Below are positions 29,411 through 38,588 of a stretch of 64,000 bases of DNA, one piece after another (the stretch's first letter is position 1; every line of letters begins with the position of its first letter). The notes under the pieces were generated by a model that saw only the letters and a program-made list of their open reading frames with translations, was not told the origin of the DNA and did no database searches. This DNA is from Rhodopseudomonas sp. BR0M22 (GTDB lineage Bacteria > Pseudomonadota > Alphaproteobacteria > Rhizobiales > Xanthobacteraceae). The DNA is taken from positions 16,789 to 80,788 of the forward strand of contig NZ_QUMK01000018.1 of NCBI RefSeq assembly GCF_010907035.1. The letters are read 5' to 3'. A program made the position numbers and the translations under genes.

Positions 29411-30490
29411 TCAGTCGTCGAGATCGTCCGGGCTTTTGCCGAACAGGTGCACGATGCCGGGCGTGACGATCGACACATAGATGAAGCGCGACAAATGGTG
29501 AGCGCCGACGAACACCGGATCGATGTGCAGGGTCAGCGCCAGCGCCATCATGGCGTCCATTGCGCCTGGTGAAAACGCCACCACCAGGTCGTTGAGCCTC
29601 ACCGGGGTGGTCAGCATGATGGCGACCACGAACACCGCCGAGATGGCGATCGCGACCGCGAACGATCCCAACGCCGCTCCGATATAGCTGAGGATGGTGC
29701 GCGGCTTGATGGCGCCGAACCGTGACCCGATCAGGGTTCCGATCCCGACCAGCGCCGCCAGATAGGCCCATTGCGGCAGGGTGCCCTCGACCCAGCCGGC
29801 GCCGTGCAGCACCGACGAGCCGAGCATGGCGCCGAACATCCAACTCGCGGGGAAATTCACCAGCCGCAGCAGCATCGAAACTCCGACCGCGACCGCGATC
29901 AGGATCGCCAAGACCTGCGGTGTCGCTTCGGGCCCCCGCGACGGCAGCGCGCCATGGCCGGCCATGCCGATCAGTGCCAGCAACATCGGCACCGCGCTGG
30001 TGAGGATGATCACACGCGTCACCTGGACGACGGCGATCCCCGGCACGTTGGCTTTGCGTTCGGTCGCCAGCATGATGATCTGCGACAGCGCGCCCGGGCT
30101 GCCCGCGAGTAGCGCCGAAGTGCGGTCCCAGCCATGGACGCGCTGCAGGTAGATGCTGCTGCCGAAGGTGGCGCAGAACGTCGCCACCGCGAGCAGGCCG
30201 ATCGTCACCGGATAGGAGCTGAGATTGTGCACCATGGCGGGCGAGACGACCGAGCCGAGCGAGACGCCGAGCGCCATCAGCACGATGTGCGACAGCGGCG
30301 GCGGCAGCCCCATCTTGCGTCCGGCAAGACCGGCGGCGCCGACTGCGATCATCGCGCCGGTGATCAATCCGCCGGGGAGTTGTGCCCAATAGAACAAGGC
30401 GCCGCCGGCACAGCCGATCGCGACGGTCTCGACCACTTGGAAGGTCTTGGAACGCCACGACGTGGCGGCGAGCGCTGGATTTTGAGGCAC
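29411..30490 (-). CDS. AbrB-family membrane protein (putative ammonia monooxygenase family)
   Basis: A 359-residue hydrophobic protein with about ten membrane segments, made of two AbrB duplication repeats. The first has WAQLPGGLITGAMIAVGAAGLAGRKMGLPPPLSH, the second starts near LVNFPASWMFGAMLGSSVLHGAG; GSPGALSQIIMLATERKANVPGIAVVQVTR is the conserved central segment. Despite the Pfam name, there is no evidence that this is an ammonia monooxygenase; the E. coli AbrB regulator-like membrane proteins are unexplained, perhaps transporters. Start is GTG at 30490. Confidence 0.82.
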   Translation of the reverse strand: MPQNPALAATSWRSKTFQVVETVAIGCAGGALFYWAQLPGGLITGAMIAVGAAGLAGRKMGLPPPLSHIVLMALGVSLGSVVSPAMVHNLSSYPVTIGLLAVATFCATFGSSIYLQRVHGWDRTSALLAGSPGALSQIIMLATERKANVPGIAVVQVTRVIILTSAVPMLLALIGMAGHGALPSRGPEATPQVLAILIAVAVGVSMLLRLVNFPASWMFGAMLGSSVLHGAGWVEGTLPQWAYLAALVGIGTLIGSRFGAIKPRTILSYIGAALGSFAVAIAISAVFVVAIMLTTPVRLNDLVVAFSPGAMDAMMALALTLHIDPVFVGAHHLSRFIYVSIVTPGIVHLFGKSPDDLDD

Positions 30491-30658
30491 GCGACCTTAT
30501 TGCAAATCATTATACCGTCGGCAATTGCGTCCGGCGCGCATCGCCATGCCGGCCGCGATGGCGCTCGTCGCCGATGGCCGCTGGTAATCGGATCGCAATT
30601 GTCAGTTGCATGCCGCGGGATAGAATATCAGCGGGTGGCATTCCAAGGAGACGGGACA

Positions 30659-31201
30659 ATGAGAGTTCGAAGGTACGAGACCGGGGCGGCGCTACTGATT
30701 GCGGCGGGGCTTACGTTGTGGTCCGCCGGCACGCCTGCGCAGGCGCTGACCGCGCAGGAGTGCAGCGCGAAGTATCAGGCGGCCAAGGCCGACGGCAGCC
30801 TGAATGGGCAGGGGTGGAACGATTTCCGCAAGGAGCATTGCGCAGCCGCAGCCGCAGCCGCAGCCGCGAGCGGCGACAGCAAGGCGGCCGAGGCCAAGCC
30901 CGCGGAGTCGAAGTCCGACCCGAAGCCGGCGGCTACCACGTCCGAGGCGAAGTCCGACGCCAAGCCCGAGAAGAAGTCCAAAGCGAACAGCGCCGCTGCG
31001 CCGGCGGTGCCGCAGGGGCCCGCGGTCTATCCGACTGCGGTCGATCCCAAGTTCGCTCAGGAAAAGCCGTCGCTCGCGCGGCTGCACACCTGTGCGCAGC
31101 AATGGAAAGCCAACAAGGCCGCCAACACCACCGGCAGCCTGCGCTGGATTCAAAAAGGCGGCGGCTATTGGAGCGAGTGCAACAAGCGGCTGAAGGGCTG
31201 A
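30659..31201 (+). CDS. Secreted two-module protein with Cys pairs and Ala/Lys-rich linker
   Basis: A 180-residue exported protein: signal peptide to about residue 29 (AGTPAQA-L), then a module with C35-SAKYQAAKADGSLNGQGWNDFRKEH-C61, a low-complexity Ala/Lys/Pro linker (~62-120), and a second module with C145-AQQWKANKAANTTGSLRWIQKGGGYWSE-C174. The two modules share the C-x3-aromatic-x-A-x-K...W...C pattern and look duplicated, each probably held by a disulfide. Proteins of this kind are common in Rhizobiales and have no known function. The ATG at 30659 follows AAGGAG by eight bases. Confidence 0.75.
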   Translation: MRVRRYETGAALLIAAGLTLWSAGTPAQALTAQECSAKYQAAKADGSLNGQGWNDFRKEHCAAAAAAAAASGDSKAAEAKPAESKSDPKPAATTSEAKSDAKPEKKSKANSAAAPAVPQGPAVYPTAVDPKFAQEKPSLARLHTCAQQWKANKAANTTGSLRWIQKGGGYWSECNKRLKG

Positions 31202-31359
31202 CTTCGGCTGCGGACCGGGTGAAGCTGATTTGCGGCTGGCGTATACCGGATGCCACGGCGCCGGGACCGGCCGCATAGCAGCCGTTCCGGCTCCCGCAAT
31301 TGACAGGTTCCGGCGAAGCCCGCATCGGTGCGCGCGGATTTTCCGCGTGAGGGAACCTG

Positions 31360-31743
31360 ATGATCGCCAGTCTCGGCCTGATTCTGCTGTGCCAGCTCGC
31401 CGGCGAAGTGATCGCTCGCGGGCTGGGCTTGCCGTTGCCGAGTCCAGTGCTCGGCTTGATGTTGCTGTTCTGCCTGTTGGTGGCGCGCGATTACATCAAG
31501 CCTCTGGCACGCGGACCACTCGCTGACGGAGGCGTCGAAGACGCCTCCAAAGGCATGCTGGCGCATCTGTCGCTGCTGTTTGTGCCCGCGGGCGTGGGCG
31601 TGATCCAACAGCTCGACATGATCGCCGCCCACGGCGTCGCGATCATGCTGGTGTTGGCCGGCTCGGTGCTGATCACCCTGGTGGTGACGGTGGTGACGTT
31701 CGTGGTGGTGGCGCGGCTGTTGTCGCTGTGGGTGCCGCGATGA
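31360..31743 (+). CDS. lrgA: LrgA/CidA-family membrane protein
   Basis: A 127-residue holin-like protein with four membrane segments, including LGLPLPSPVLGLMLLFCLL and the conserved LSLLFVPAGVGVIQQ. It pairs with LrgB, whose start overlaps its stop by four bases (ATGA at 31740-31743). CidA/LrgA proteins affect murein hydrolase activity and, in several bacteria, pyruvate or acetate uptake; the role here is unknown. Confidence 0.88.
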   Translation: MIASLGLILLCQLAGEVIARGLGLPLPSPVLGLMLLFCLLVARDYIKPLARGPLADGGVEDASKGMLAHLSLLFVPAGVGVIQQLDMIAAHGVAIMLVLAGSVLITLVVTVVTFVVVARLLSLWVPR

Positions 31744-32462
31744 GCGCCAATCCGTTCTCGCTGTGGGTGTACCTGTCGCAGACGCCGCTACTGTGGCTGA
31801 CGGTGACGTTGCTGGTGTATGCGGCGACCGACGCGGTGTCGCAGGCGACCGGGCGCAATCCGCTCGTCAATCCGGTGTTGCACGCGATGTGGATCATCGG
31901 CGTGTTCCTGTGGGCGACCGGCACCTCCTACACCACCTATTTCAGCGGCGCGCAGTTCGTGCACTTTCTGCTCGGCCCGGCCACCGTGGCGCTAGCGGTG
32001 CCGCTCTATGAAAACCGCAAGCTGGTGCTGGCCGCGATCCTGCCGATGGCTCTGGCACTGGTGGTCGGCTGCGTCACCGCGATCGTTTCGGTGGTGTGGC
32101 TGGCGCAGCTTGCCGGGCTGCCGGAGACGGTGGTGCTGTCGCTGGCGCCGAAATCGGTCACGGCCGGCGTCGCAATGGGTATCAGCGAGTCCTTGCACGC
32201 CGATCCGTCGCTCACTGCGGTGGCGGTGATCCTCACCGGCATCCTCGGCGCGATCGTGGTCTCGCCGCTGATGAACCGGCTGGGAATTCGCGACTACCGG
32301 GCGCGCGGCTTCGCGGTGGGGCTCGCCTCGCACGGCATCGGCACCGCGCGGGCATTTCAGGTCGACGCCATCGCGGGCGTGTTCGCCGGCATCGCGATGA
32401 GTTTGAATGCGCTGATCACCGCTCTGCTGGTGCCGGTCCTGGTGACTCTGTTGGTACGCTGA
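31740..32462 (+). CDS. lrgB: LrgB/CidB-family membrane protein
   Basis: A 240-residue partner of the LrgA protein with about seven membrane segments. Family landmarks are NPVLHAMWIIGVFLWATGTSYTTYFSGAQFVHFLLGPATVALAVPLY and the terminal SLAPKSVTAGVAMGISE and FAVGLASHGIGTARAFQ. The start at 31740 is coupled to the stop of lrgA; an upstream Met in frame at 31728 would overlap more. Predicted inner-membrane complex with LrgA. Confidence 0.9.
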   Translation: MSANPFSLWVYLSQTPLLWLTVTLLVYAATDAVSQATGRNPLVNPVLHAMWIIGVFLWATGTSYTTYFSGAQFVHFLLGPATVALAVPLYENRKLVLAAILPMALALVVGCVTAIVSVVWLAQLAGLPETVVLSLAPKSVTAGVAMGISESLHADPSLTAVAVILTGILGAIVVSPLMNRLGIRDYRARGFAVGLASHGIGTARAFQVDAIAGVFAGIAMSLNALITALLVPVLVTLLVR

Positions 32463-32548
32463 AGTTCGCGTCGCCGCAGTGTGATTTGCCGCCGCCGCAA
32501 CCGCCGCGTTACGCTTGCGAGCACCATCATCAGCCGAGGATGTCGCGA

Positions 32549-33010
32549 ATGTCCGATTCTTCTGTGCTGCCCGTCTCGCACGCCGCCGCCCCGTTGTGCT
32601 GGTCGATGCCGCGTCCGGTACTGGTGATCGCGGCAGCGCTGGTCGCGGCTGTCGCGGCGGTGCTGGCCTCGCCCGATGCGGCCACGGCTGGGCTGGCCCA
32701 GCGTGATGCCGAGCTGGTGTTGTTGTTGCGCTTCATGGCCGGCGTGAAGGCGCTGCTGGCGTTTGCCGCGCTCGGCGCCGTGGCCTGGCGGCTGGGATAT
32801 CCTGCGTCGCCTTTGCTGAGTGCAGCCTACGTGCTGGCGCCTGCCCTGATGGTGGCGGCACCGGTGCTGATCTGGCAGATCGCGCCGACGGCTCTCGGCG
32901 CCGGCCTGTTTCACAGTGGTTTGGTGCTATTTTTGCTGGCTCTATTCGCCGATCGTGGCCGGGCATCGGAATTGGCCCGGCAGACTCTACTGGCGCGGCG
33001 CGCGATCTGA
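32549..33010 (+). CDS. Small membrane protein, unknown
   Basis: A 153-residue protein with four hydrophobic segments (roughly 20-40, 55-80, 90-115 and 118-140). It matches no family that I recognise. It follows lrgB by 86 bases on the same strand, so may be part of the lrg transcript. The ATG at 32549 lies nine bases after GAGG; an ATG at 32540 is too close to the same site. No charged catalytic motif is visible. Confidence 0.6.
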   Translation: MSDSSVLPVSHAAAPLCWSMPRPVLVIAAALVAAVAAVLASPDAATAGLAQRDAELVLLLRFMAGVKALLAFAALGAVAWRLGYPASPLLSAAYVLAPALMVAAPVLIWQIAPTALGAGLFHSGLVLFLLALFADRGRASELARQTLLARRAI

Positions 33011-33013
33011 ACG

Positions 33014-34090
33014 TTACGCCGCCGGCACCTTCAGCCAATCGAGCAGCGCGGTGTTGGCCTCGCGCGGATAGCTGTGACTGAGGTCGGCGATTTCGCGGTA
33101 GCTGACGTCGGCACCGGCGGCGACGAGCGCCTCGTGCGCCTGTCGGGCCACTTCCACCGGAAACATCCAATCGTGCCGGCCGTGCACGATCTGGATCGGC
33201 AGCCCGCTCAGCCGCGCGGAATCCGCTAGCCCGGCGAGCAGCGGATGAAAGCTCGCGGCGATCGGCGCCAGATGGGTGAAGGGCGAGTCGCTGGTCAGGC
33301 CCGAGACGTAGCAGAAGGTGCCGCCGTCGCTGAGGCCGGTGAGCAGAAGCCGCGACGAATCGATCCGCCAATGCCCCCGCACCTCGTCGAGGATGCGGGC
33401 CAGATTGGGCGAGTCGACATCATCGCCCCTCAGCGCCCAAGTTCGCCCCCTCGCAGTCGGCGCCACCACGATTGCGCCGCGGCTGCGGGCGTCGCGCAGC
33501 CAGCTCCAGAGAAACATCCGGCCGTGGCCGCTGCCGCCGTGCAGCGCCATCACCAGCGGCCATTCCCGCGCGGGGTCGTAATATTCCGGCACATAAAGCG
33601 AATAACCGCCGCGGCTGCCGACCTCGTTGAGCCGGTGAAACACGCCGCTGTCCGGATGCTTGGATTGTGTCAGCCGCGCCAGAAGCGCCTCGTCCTGCTG
33701 GCTGGCCGGCTCGAGGAAGAAGCTGGACACCGGCGGCAGCGTTGCCGCCAGCGGATACAGCGCCTCCAAGGCCTGCGGCAGGTGCCGGAGCGCCCGGAAT
33801 ACGTCACCGAGGTCGCCCTGGCCGGCGTCGACTGCACGCAGGCCGGCAAAAGCGGCAAGCGCCTGCTCCCCAGCGCTCTGCAGCGGGATGCTGAGATGCG
33901 TGAACGTCTCCGGCCAGTTCGCAAGCCGCGGCAGCTCGGCGCGCAACGCGTCCTCGGGTGTGCCGGCGAGCTTCAGCAGGTCGCTGAATTCCGGCGGGTG
34001 CAGATAACGCGCGACGAAGCCGAGCGATTCGAGGGTCTGCAGCAGCGGCGGCAGCAGCGCCACGATATCGTCCACCACAGCTTCACTCAT
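33014..34090 (-). CDS. Alpha/beta-hydrolase esterase with N-terminal helical domain
   Basis: A 358-residue phospholipase/carboxylesterase-like enzyme. An extra helical domain of about 150 residues precedes the hydrolase core, which begins SLYVPEYYDPAREWPLVMALHGGSGHGR. Catalytic triad: Ser in LLLTGLSDGGTFC, Asp in IVHGRHDWMFP and His in IADLSHSYPRE. Substrate unknown. The gene ends three bases before the convergent small membrane protein gene and is flanked upstream by a chemoreceptor on the same strand. Confidence 0.82.
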   Translation of the reverse strand: MSEAVVDDIVALLPPLLQTLESLGFVARYLHPPEFSDLLKLAGTPEDALRAELPRLANWPETFTHLSIPLQSAGEQALAAFAGLRAVDAGQGDLGDVFRALRHLPQALEALYPLAATLPPVSSFFLEPASQQDEALLARLTQSKHPDSGVFHRLNEVGSRGGYSLYVPEYYDPAREWPLVMALHGGSGHGRMFLWSWLRDARSRGAIVVAPTARGRTWALRGDDVDSPNLARILDEVRGHWRIDSSRLLLTGLSDGGTFCYVSGLTSDSPFTHLAPIAASFHPLLAGLADSARLSGLPIQIVHGRHDWMFPVEVARQAHEALVAAGADVSYREIADLSHSYPREANTALLDWLKVPAA

Positions 34091-34264
34091 CGCGTCACCT
34101 CCCGATCGCCCACAGCGGTCGGCGACGAACGGCGCCGACGTGGCTGCAAGCGTCGAGAGTGTCGGTCGTCAGCGTCGATGCAACAACCGCAAATCGTCGG
34201 GGATCAAAAAGACGCCGCGCGACGGCTGTCGCGCGGCGCAGGTTGATCCCGCGAACGGCTTTGC

Positions 34265-35959
34265 TCAGGCCGCCCGCACGGTTTCGAGGAAGCGGGCGAC
34301 CTCGTCTCGGAGGCGACTGCTGTCTTGCGACAGCGATTTGGCTGCCGACAGAACCTGCCCCGAAGCCATGCCCGTTTCGGTCGCGCCGCGCTGGACATCG
34401 GTGATGTTGGACGACACCTGCTGGGTTCCGTGCGCGGCCTGTTGGACGTTGCGCGAAATCTCCTGGGTGGCGGCGCCTTGCTCCTCGACCGCAGACGCGA
34501 TGGTGGAGGCGATTTCGGACATCCGCCCGATGGTCAGGCCGATTTCCCTGATGGCCGACACCGACTGATCGGTAGCGGCTTGAATGCCGGTAATCTGCTG
34601 GCCGATCTCGCCGGTCGCCTTCGCTGTCTGCTCGGCGAGCGCTTTCACCTCGGCGGCGACCACCGCGAAACCGCGGCCGGCGTCGCCGGCGCGCGCTGCC
34701 TCGATGGTGGCGTTGAGCGCCAGCAGGTTGGTCTGCCCCGCGATGGTGTTGATCAGCTCGACAACGTCACCGATCCGGGCCGCGGCGGTCGACAGCATGC
34801 CGACGCTGTCGTTGGTCTTGCGCGCCTGATCGACCGCATCGGTGGCAATCCGTGCGGATTCTTGCACCTGGCGGCTGATCTCGGAGATCGAAGACGACAT
34901 TTCCTCGGTCGCCGAAGCCACCGACTGCACGTTGGCAGAGGCTTGTTCGGATGCCGCCGCGACCGCGGTGGTCAGTTCCTCGGCGTGCCCGGCGGTCGCG
35001 GTCAGCGTTCCGGCGGATGCCTCGAGTTCGGTCGAAGCCGCCGACACCGTCTCGACGATCTGGCCGATTGCGGTTTCGAACTGCCGGGTTGCGGAATCGA
35101 CACGCTGGCCGCGCGCGATCTTGGCTTCGGCTTCGTGTGCGACGGCCTCGTCGGCGGCCTTTTTGGCGATCAGCGCCTCCTTGAAGATTTGCAGCGAATC
35201 CGCCATCGCGCCGATCTCGGTGCGCACGCCGCGATAGGGCACGTCGGCCGAGAGATCGCCTTGGCCCAGGGCCTGCATCGGCTTGATGATCGAACCGATG
35301 CCGGATGTGATGTCGCGGATCACCATCACGCTGGAGATGACGCCGACTGCGATTGCCAGGCCGAGGATCGTCAGAACGATGAAGAACGCCGAACCATAGG
35401 TCGCAGAAGCTGCGGCGCTGGCATCGTCGGCGCCCTTGTTGTTCAGATCGATGTCTTTCTGGAAAATAGCGTCCATTCGCGCGCCGAGCGGCATCAGCGT
35501 CTTGCTCAGCAGGCTCATGCCCTCGACCGAAATCTGCCCGTTGTTGGCCTTGCGCGACAGCTCCAGCAGCTTCGGTACAACGGCCCGGTATTGATTCCAG
35601 GCCTCGAGCCAGGCCTCGTAAATCTGCCGCTCCTCGGGTGATGAGATCAGCCCCTCGTAGCGCTTCTGTGCGCTCTTGATCCGGTTTTCGGTCGCCTCGA
35701 TCTGTTTTTCGATCGCAGCCATCGTGGCGTCGTCGGTCTCCAGGAGATGGTCCCGCAGCTTTATCCGGTATTCGAGGGCTTCTGCGCGCATCTGGCCCAG
35801 CAGCGTCACCGTCGGCAGCCAGTTGGTGGTGATATCCACCGTATTGGCGTTCATCGAATTCAGCTTGACCAGACTGAGCCCGCCGAGTCCGGACAGAGCG
35901 ATCAGCAACGTCGCTACCAGCGACGTAATTTTGGTCCGGATCGAGAACCTTGAAAGCAT
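34265..35959 (-). CDS. Methyl-accepting chemotaxis protein
   Basis: A 564-residue chemoreceptor. One transmembrane helix near the N-terminus (about 10-32), a periplasmic four-helix ligand-binding domain (~33-190, with [15 protein letters not shown] and [20 protein letters not shown]), a second membrane helix at ~190-213, a HAMP domain, and a signalling domain with the hairpin tip [42 protein letters not shown]. The ligand is unknown. No che genes adjoin. It starts at the ATG at 35959 and is followed by the 404-base gene-free stretch upstream. Confidence 0.93.
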   Translation of the reverse strand: MLSRFSIRTKITSLVATLLIALSGLGGLSLVKLNSMNANTVDITTNWLPTVTLLGQMRAEALEYRIKLRDHLLETDDATMAAIEKQIEATENRIKSAQKRYEGLISSPEERQIYEAWLEAWNQYRAVVPKLLELSRKANNGQISVEGMSLLSKTLMPLGARMDAIFQKDIDLNNKGADDASAAASATYGSAFFIVLTILGLAIAVGVISSVMVIRDITSGIGSIIKPMQALGQGDLSADVPYRGVRTEIGAMADSLQIFKEALIAKKAADEAVAHEAEAKIARGQRVDSATRQFETAIGQIVETVSAASTELEASAGTLTATAGHAEELTTAVAAASEQASANVQSVASATEEMSSSISEISRQVQESARIATDAVDQARKTNDSVGMLSTAAARIGDVVELINTIAGQTNLLALNATIEAARAGDAGRGFAVVAAEVKALAEQTAKATGEIGQQITGIQAATDQSVSAIREIGLTIGRMSEIASTIASAVEEQGAATQEISRNVQQAAHGTQQVSSNITDVQRGATETGMASGQVLSAAKSLSQDSSRLRDEVARFLETVRAA

Positions 35960-36363
35960 GGTCTGATTTCCAGTTGCCCGGCGGGCTGGTGATTGTTGAT
36001 GCCCGCACGCGGGAGGATGCCGGCCGCGTGCGCTTGTCCTCGGACGAAGCGTCAGTCCGACGTCGTCGCGTGTAAAAAAGCTTTGGATCGCTCTGCTTGT
36101 CGCAACGTTAATTCAGCACTCCGTACCAATACGGGGCGTGAATTCGGCGGAGGTTTTCGCCACCGAACCGTCCCTGGGGAAGGTCATGTCAGAGCAGGCC
36201 GCGAATGTGCCAAGCTGGCTCCGCCGGCGCGCGTGGATCTGGGCCGGAGCCGCAGATCGCAAGACCAAGTACTTTTACTGGCCGCGCCAGTTGTGTAAGT
36301 CAGCCGGAGCCAAAGGCAGTGTCGACCGTTATGCTAAACGACGTCGTGAAGGGAATGCGGTGA
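35960..36363. other. Gene-free divergent stretch between chemoreceptor and AI-2E transporter
   Basis: A 404-base interval with no convincing coding region. It carries two weak inverted repeats: TCGGAC...GTCCGA at 36040-36060 and CCGTA-CCAA-TACGG at 36121-36134. Both divergent promoters must lie here. The 131-codon plus-strand frame from 36138 shares most of its length with the transporter start and is not supported. Confidence 0.5.
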
Positions 36364-37500
36364 ATGCGTGCCTCGGAGAACAGCTTCTTCATTCTGCTGC
36401 TGATCGGGGCGACCGTCCTGTTCTGCTGGATCCTGTGGCCGCTGTACGGTGCGGTGCTGTGGGGCGTTGTGATCGCGATTCTGTTCGCGCCGTTGAACCG
36501 TGGCCTCAATCGCTCGTTCGGCTTCCGGCGTAATCTCGCGGCGCTGACGTCGGTCGCGATCATCGTGCTGATGGTGCTGCTGCCGCTGTCGCTCATCGGC
36601 GCGGCGTTGGCGCGGGAAGCGGCGGCGACATACGCGAAGATCGAATCCGGCAATCTCGATCTGCTCAACAAGATGCGCGAATTGATGGCGGCGCGGCCGG
36701 ACTGGGTCGGCGATTTGCTCAGCCGGTTCGGCGTCGGCAATCTGTCAGATCTGCAGGAGAGGCTGTCGGCGGTGCTGCTGCGCGGCAGTCAGTATCTGGC
36801 GGGGCAGGCGCTCGACATCGGCCAGAGCACCTTCGACTTCACGGTCAATCTGTTCGTCATGGTGTATCTGTTGTTCTTTCTGCTGCGCGACGGCGATCTC
36901 CTGGCAGGACGCATTCGCCGCGCGATGCCGCTCGGCGTCGACCACCAGACGAGGTTGCTCGACAAATTCACCGTCGTGATCCGCGCAACCGTCAAGGGCA
37001 ACATGCTGATCGCCCTGATCCAGGGCGCGCTCGGCGGGCTCGCCTTCTATGTGCTCGGCATCAGCGGTGCGCTGATGTGGGCGGTGGTGATGGCGTTTCT
37101 ATCCCTCCTGCCGGCCGTCGGCGCCGGCATCGTCTGGCTGCCGATGGCGCTGTATCTGATCGCCACCGGTTCGCTCTTGCACGGCGTCGGGCTGATCGTG
37201 TGGGGGACGCTGGTGATCGGCATGGTCGACAACTTCCTGCGTCCGATCCTGGTCGGCAAGGATACGCGGATGCCGGATTATGTCGTGCTGATTTCCACGC
37301 TCGGCGGCATCGAAGTGTTCGGGCTGAACGGCTTTGTGATCGGTCCGGTGATCGCCGCGATGTTCATCGCCACTTGGGATATCTACTCCTCGGCGCGTCA
37401 GGAAATCGGCAACCCGGCTCCCAGCATCGGTTCGGCAGGGGGCAAGTCGGCGCCTGCTATTCCAGCCCCGACCGATCGGGCTACGCCACCTGCGGCTTGA
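36364..37500 (+). CDS. AI-2E family (PerM/YdiK) membrane transporter
   Basis: A 378-residue protein with about eight membrane segments of the former DUF20 family, now AI-2E/PerM. Typical signs are RNLAALTSVAIIVLMVLLPLSLIGAAL early, the central NMLIALIQGALGGLAFYVLGI and the terminal LPAVGAGIVWLPMALYLI...GTLVIGMVDNFLRPILVGKDTRMPDYVVLISTLGGIEVFGLNGFVIGPVIAAMFI. Members export AI-2 or other small molecules in some bacteria; the real substrate is open. The last ~35 residues are disordered. It converges on the LysR gene. Confidence 0.88.
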   Translation: MRASENSFFILLLIGATVLFCWILWPLYGAVLWGVVIAILFAPLNRGLNRSFGFRRNLAALTSVAIIVLMVLLPLSLIGAALAREAAATYAKIESGNLDLLNKMRELMAARPDWVGDLLSRFGVGNLSDLQERLSAVLLRGSQYLAGQALDIGQSTFDFTVNLFVMVYLLFFLLRDGDLLAGRIRRAMPLGVDHQTRLLDKFTVVIRATVKGNMLIALIQGALGGLAFYVLGISGALMWAVVMAFLSLLPAVGAGIVWLPMALYLIATGSLLHGVGLIVWGTLVIGMVDNFLRPILVGKDTRMPDYVVLISTLGGIEVFGLNGFVIGPVIAAMFIATWDIYSSARQEIGNPAPSIGSAGGKSAPAIPAPTDRATPPAA

Positions 37501-37575
37501 CGATCGAATCGCGGTGGCGGCGGACCGGCGAAGCCGTCCTGAATTCGTGCCGAGCTGTGATCGACCTCGGCGATG

Positions 37576-38484
37576 TCAACGGCGCTGCGGGCGATCGGTT
37601 GTCCGGGGCTCCTTCCCCGCCAAGGTCTGGACCAGCGCGACGAACTGGCGTGCGAGTGCGTTGGCGGCGCCGGTGGTCAGCGCGTGGACGTCCGCCCGGA
37701 TCGGCGGACCGGCGATCGGCCGATACACCACATCCTGATGCGCCAGCTTGCTGACGAATTCCGGGATGATGGCGATGCCGAGGCCCGCCGCGACCAGACT
37801 CGTCAGCGACGCCGACTCGATCGCCTGATGGGTCACGCGCGGCGCGTAGCCCGCCTCGAAGCAGCACTGCCACAGATATTTCGCGAACAGCGAGTCCTGG
37901 AGGCGCAGGAACACGAAGCTCTCGTTCCTGAGGTCGGCGAGCGTGACCTTCTTCGACGATAATGCATGGCCTTTCGGGAGGACGAGCCGCACCGACTCCC
38001 GCCATGCCAGTTCGCTCGAAATATCGACGTCCTGCGGCGGGGTGCGCAGGAAGCTGACGTCGGTCTGCCCGGATTTCAGCGCCGCAATCTGCCGGTCCGG
38101 CGACATCTCATGGATTCGGAGGTCGACGTCCGGGCAGCTCAGGGAGAACTGCTGGATCGCTCGTCCCAGCGGGCCGGTGAGCACCGATCCCGTCAGTCCG
38201 ACATTGAGGATGCCCGCCGTGCCGGCGCCGATCGAGCGGGCGCGCTGAACGGCGGTCTCGGCGCGGTCCAGAATCGCGAGTGCCTGCTTCAGGAAGTCTT
38301 CGCCGGCGCGTGTCAGCGCGACGCGGCGGGTGGTCCGCTCGAACAGCGCGGTGCCGATTTCGGCTTCCAGATCCTTGATCTGCTGACTGAGCGGTGGTTG
38401 CGCGACACCGAGGCTGTCCGCGGCGGCGGTGAAATTCAGGTGGCGCGCCACGGCGACGAAATAGCGGAGATGGCGGATTTCCAT
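37576..38484 (-). CDS. LysR-family transcriptional regulator
   Basis: A 302-residue LysR regulator. The N-terminal winged helix is MEIRHLRYFVAVARHLNFTAAADSLGVAQPPLSQQIKDLEAEIGTALFER, and an effector-binding domain with two alpha/beta lobes follows from about residue 90. The ATG at 38484 begins the conserved part. It is divergent from a DctA-type carrier (105 bases apart), and so probably controls that gene and the ureide genes behind it. Two-thirds of LysR regulators act on the divergent neighbour. Confidence 0.92.
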   Translation of the reverse strand: MEIRHLRYFVAVARHLNFTAAADSLGVAQPPLSQQIKDLEAEIGTALFERTTRRVALTRAGEDFLKQALAILDRAETAVQRARSIGAGTAGILNVGLTGSVLTGPLGRAIQQFSLSCPDVDLRIHEMSPDRQIAALKSGQTDVSFLRTPPQDVDISSELAWRESVRLVLPKGHALSSKKVTLADLRNESFVFLRLQDSLFAKYLWQCCFEAGYAPRVTHQAIESASLTSLVAAGLGIAIIPEFVSKLAHQDVVYRPIAGPPIRADVHALTTGAANALARQFVALVQTLAGKEPRTTDRPQRR

Positions 38485-38588
38485 CGGCCAATGATATGCA
38501 GATCGTCTCAATAAAGACAGACGAAATATTTGACGTCTAGAAACTCAGCAGTGATTGTTTCGCAGGCTCCAGATCCGGGAACATTCCG

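Noticed and set aside
30841..30880. Tandem GCAGCC-like triplets in the secreted two-module protein gene.
   Set aside because: They encode the alanine run of the linker in frame; not a separate repeat element or CRISPR.
36138..36533. A 131-codon plus-strand frame beginning upstream of the AI-2E transporter.
   Set aside because: Most of it overlaps the transporter in another frame and reads as arginine-rich shadow; no start signal.
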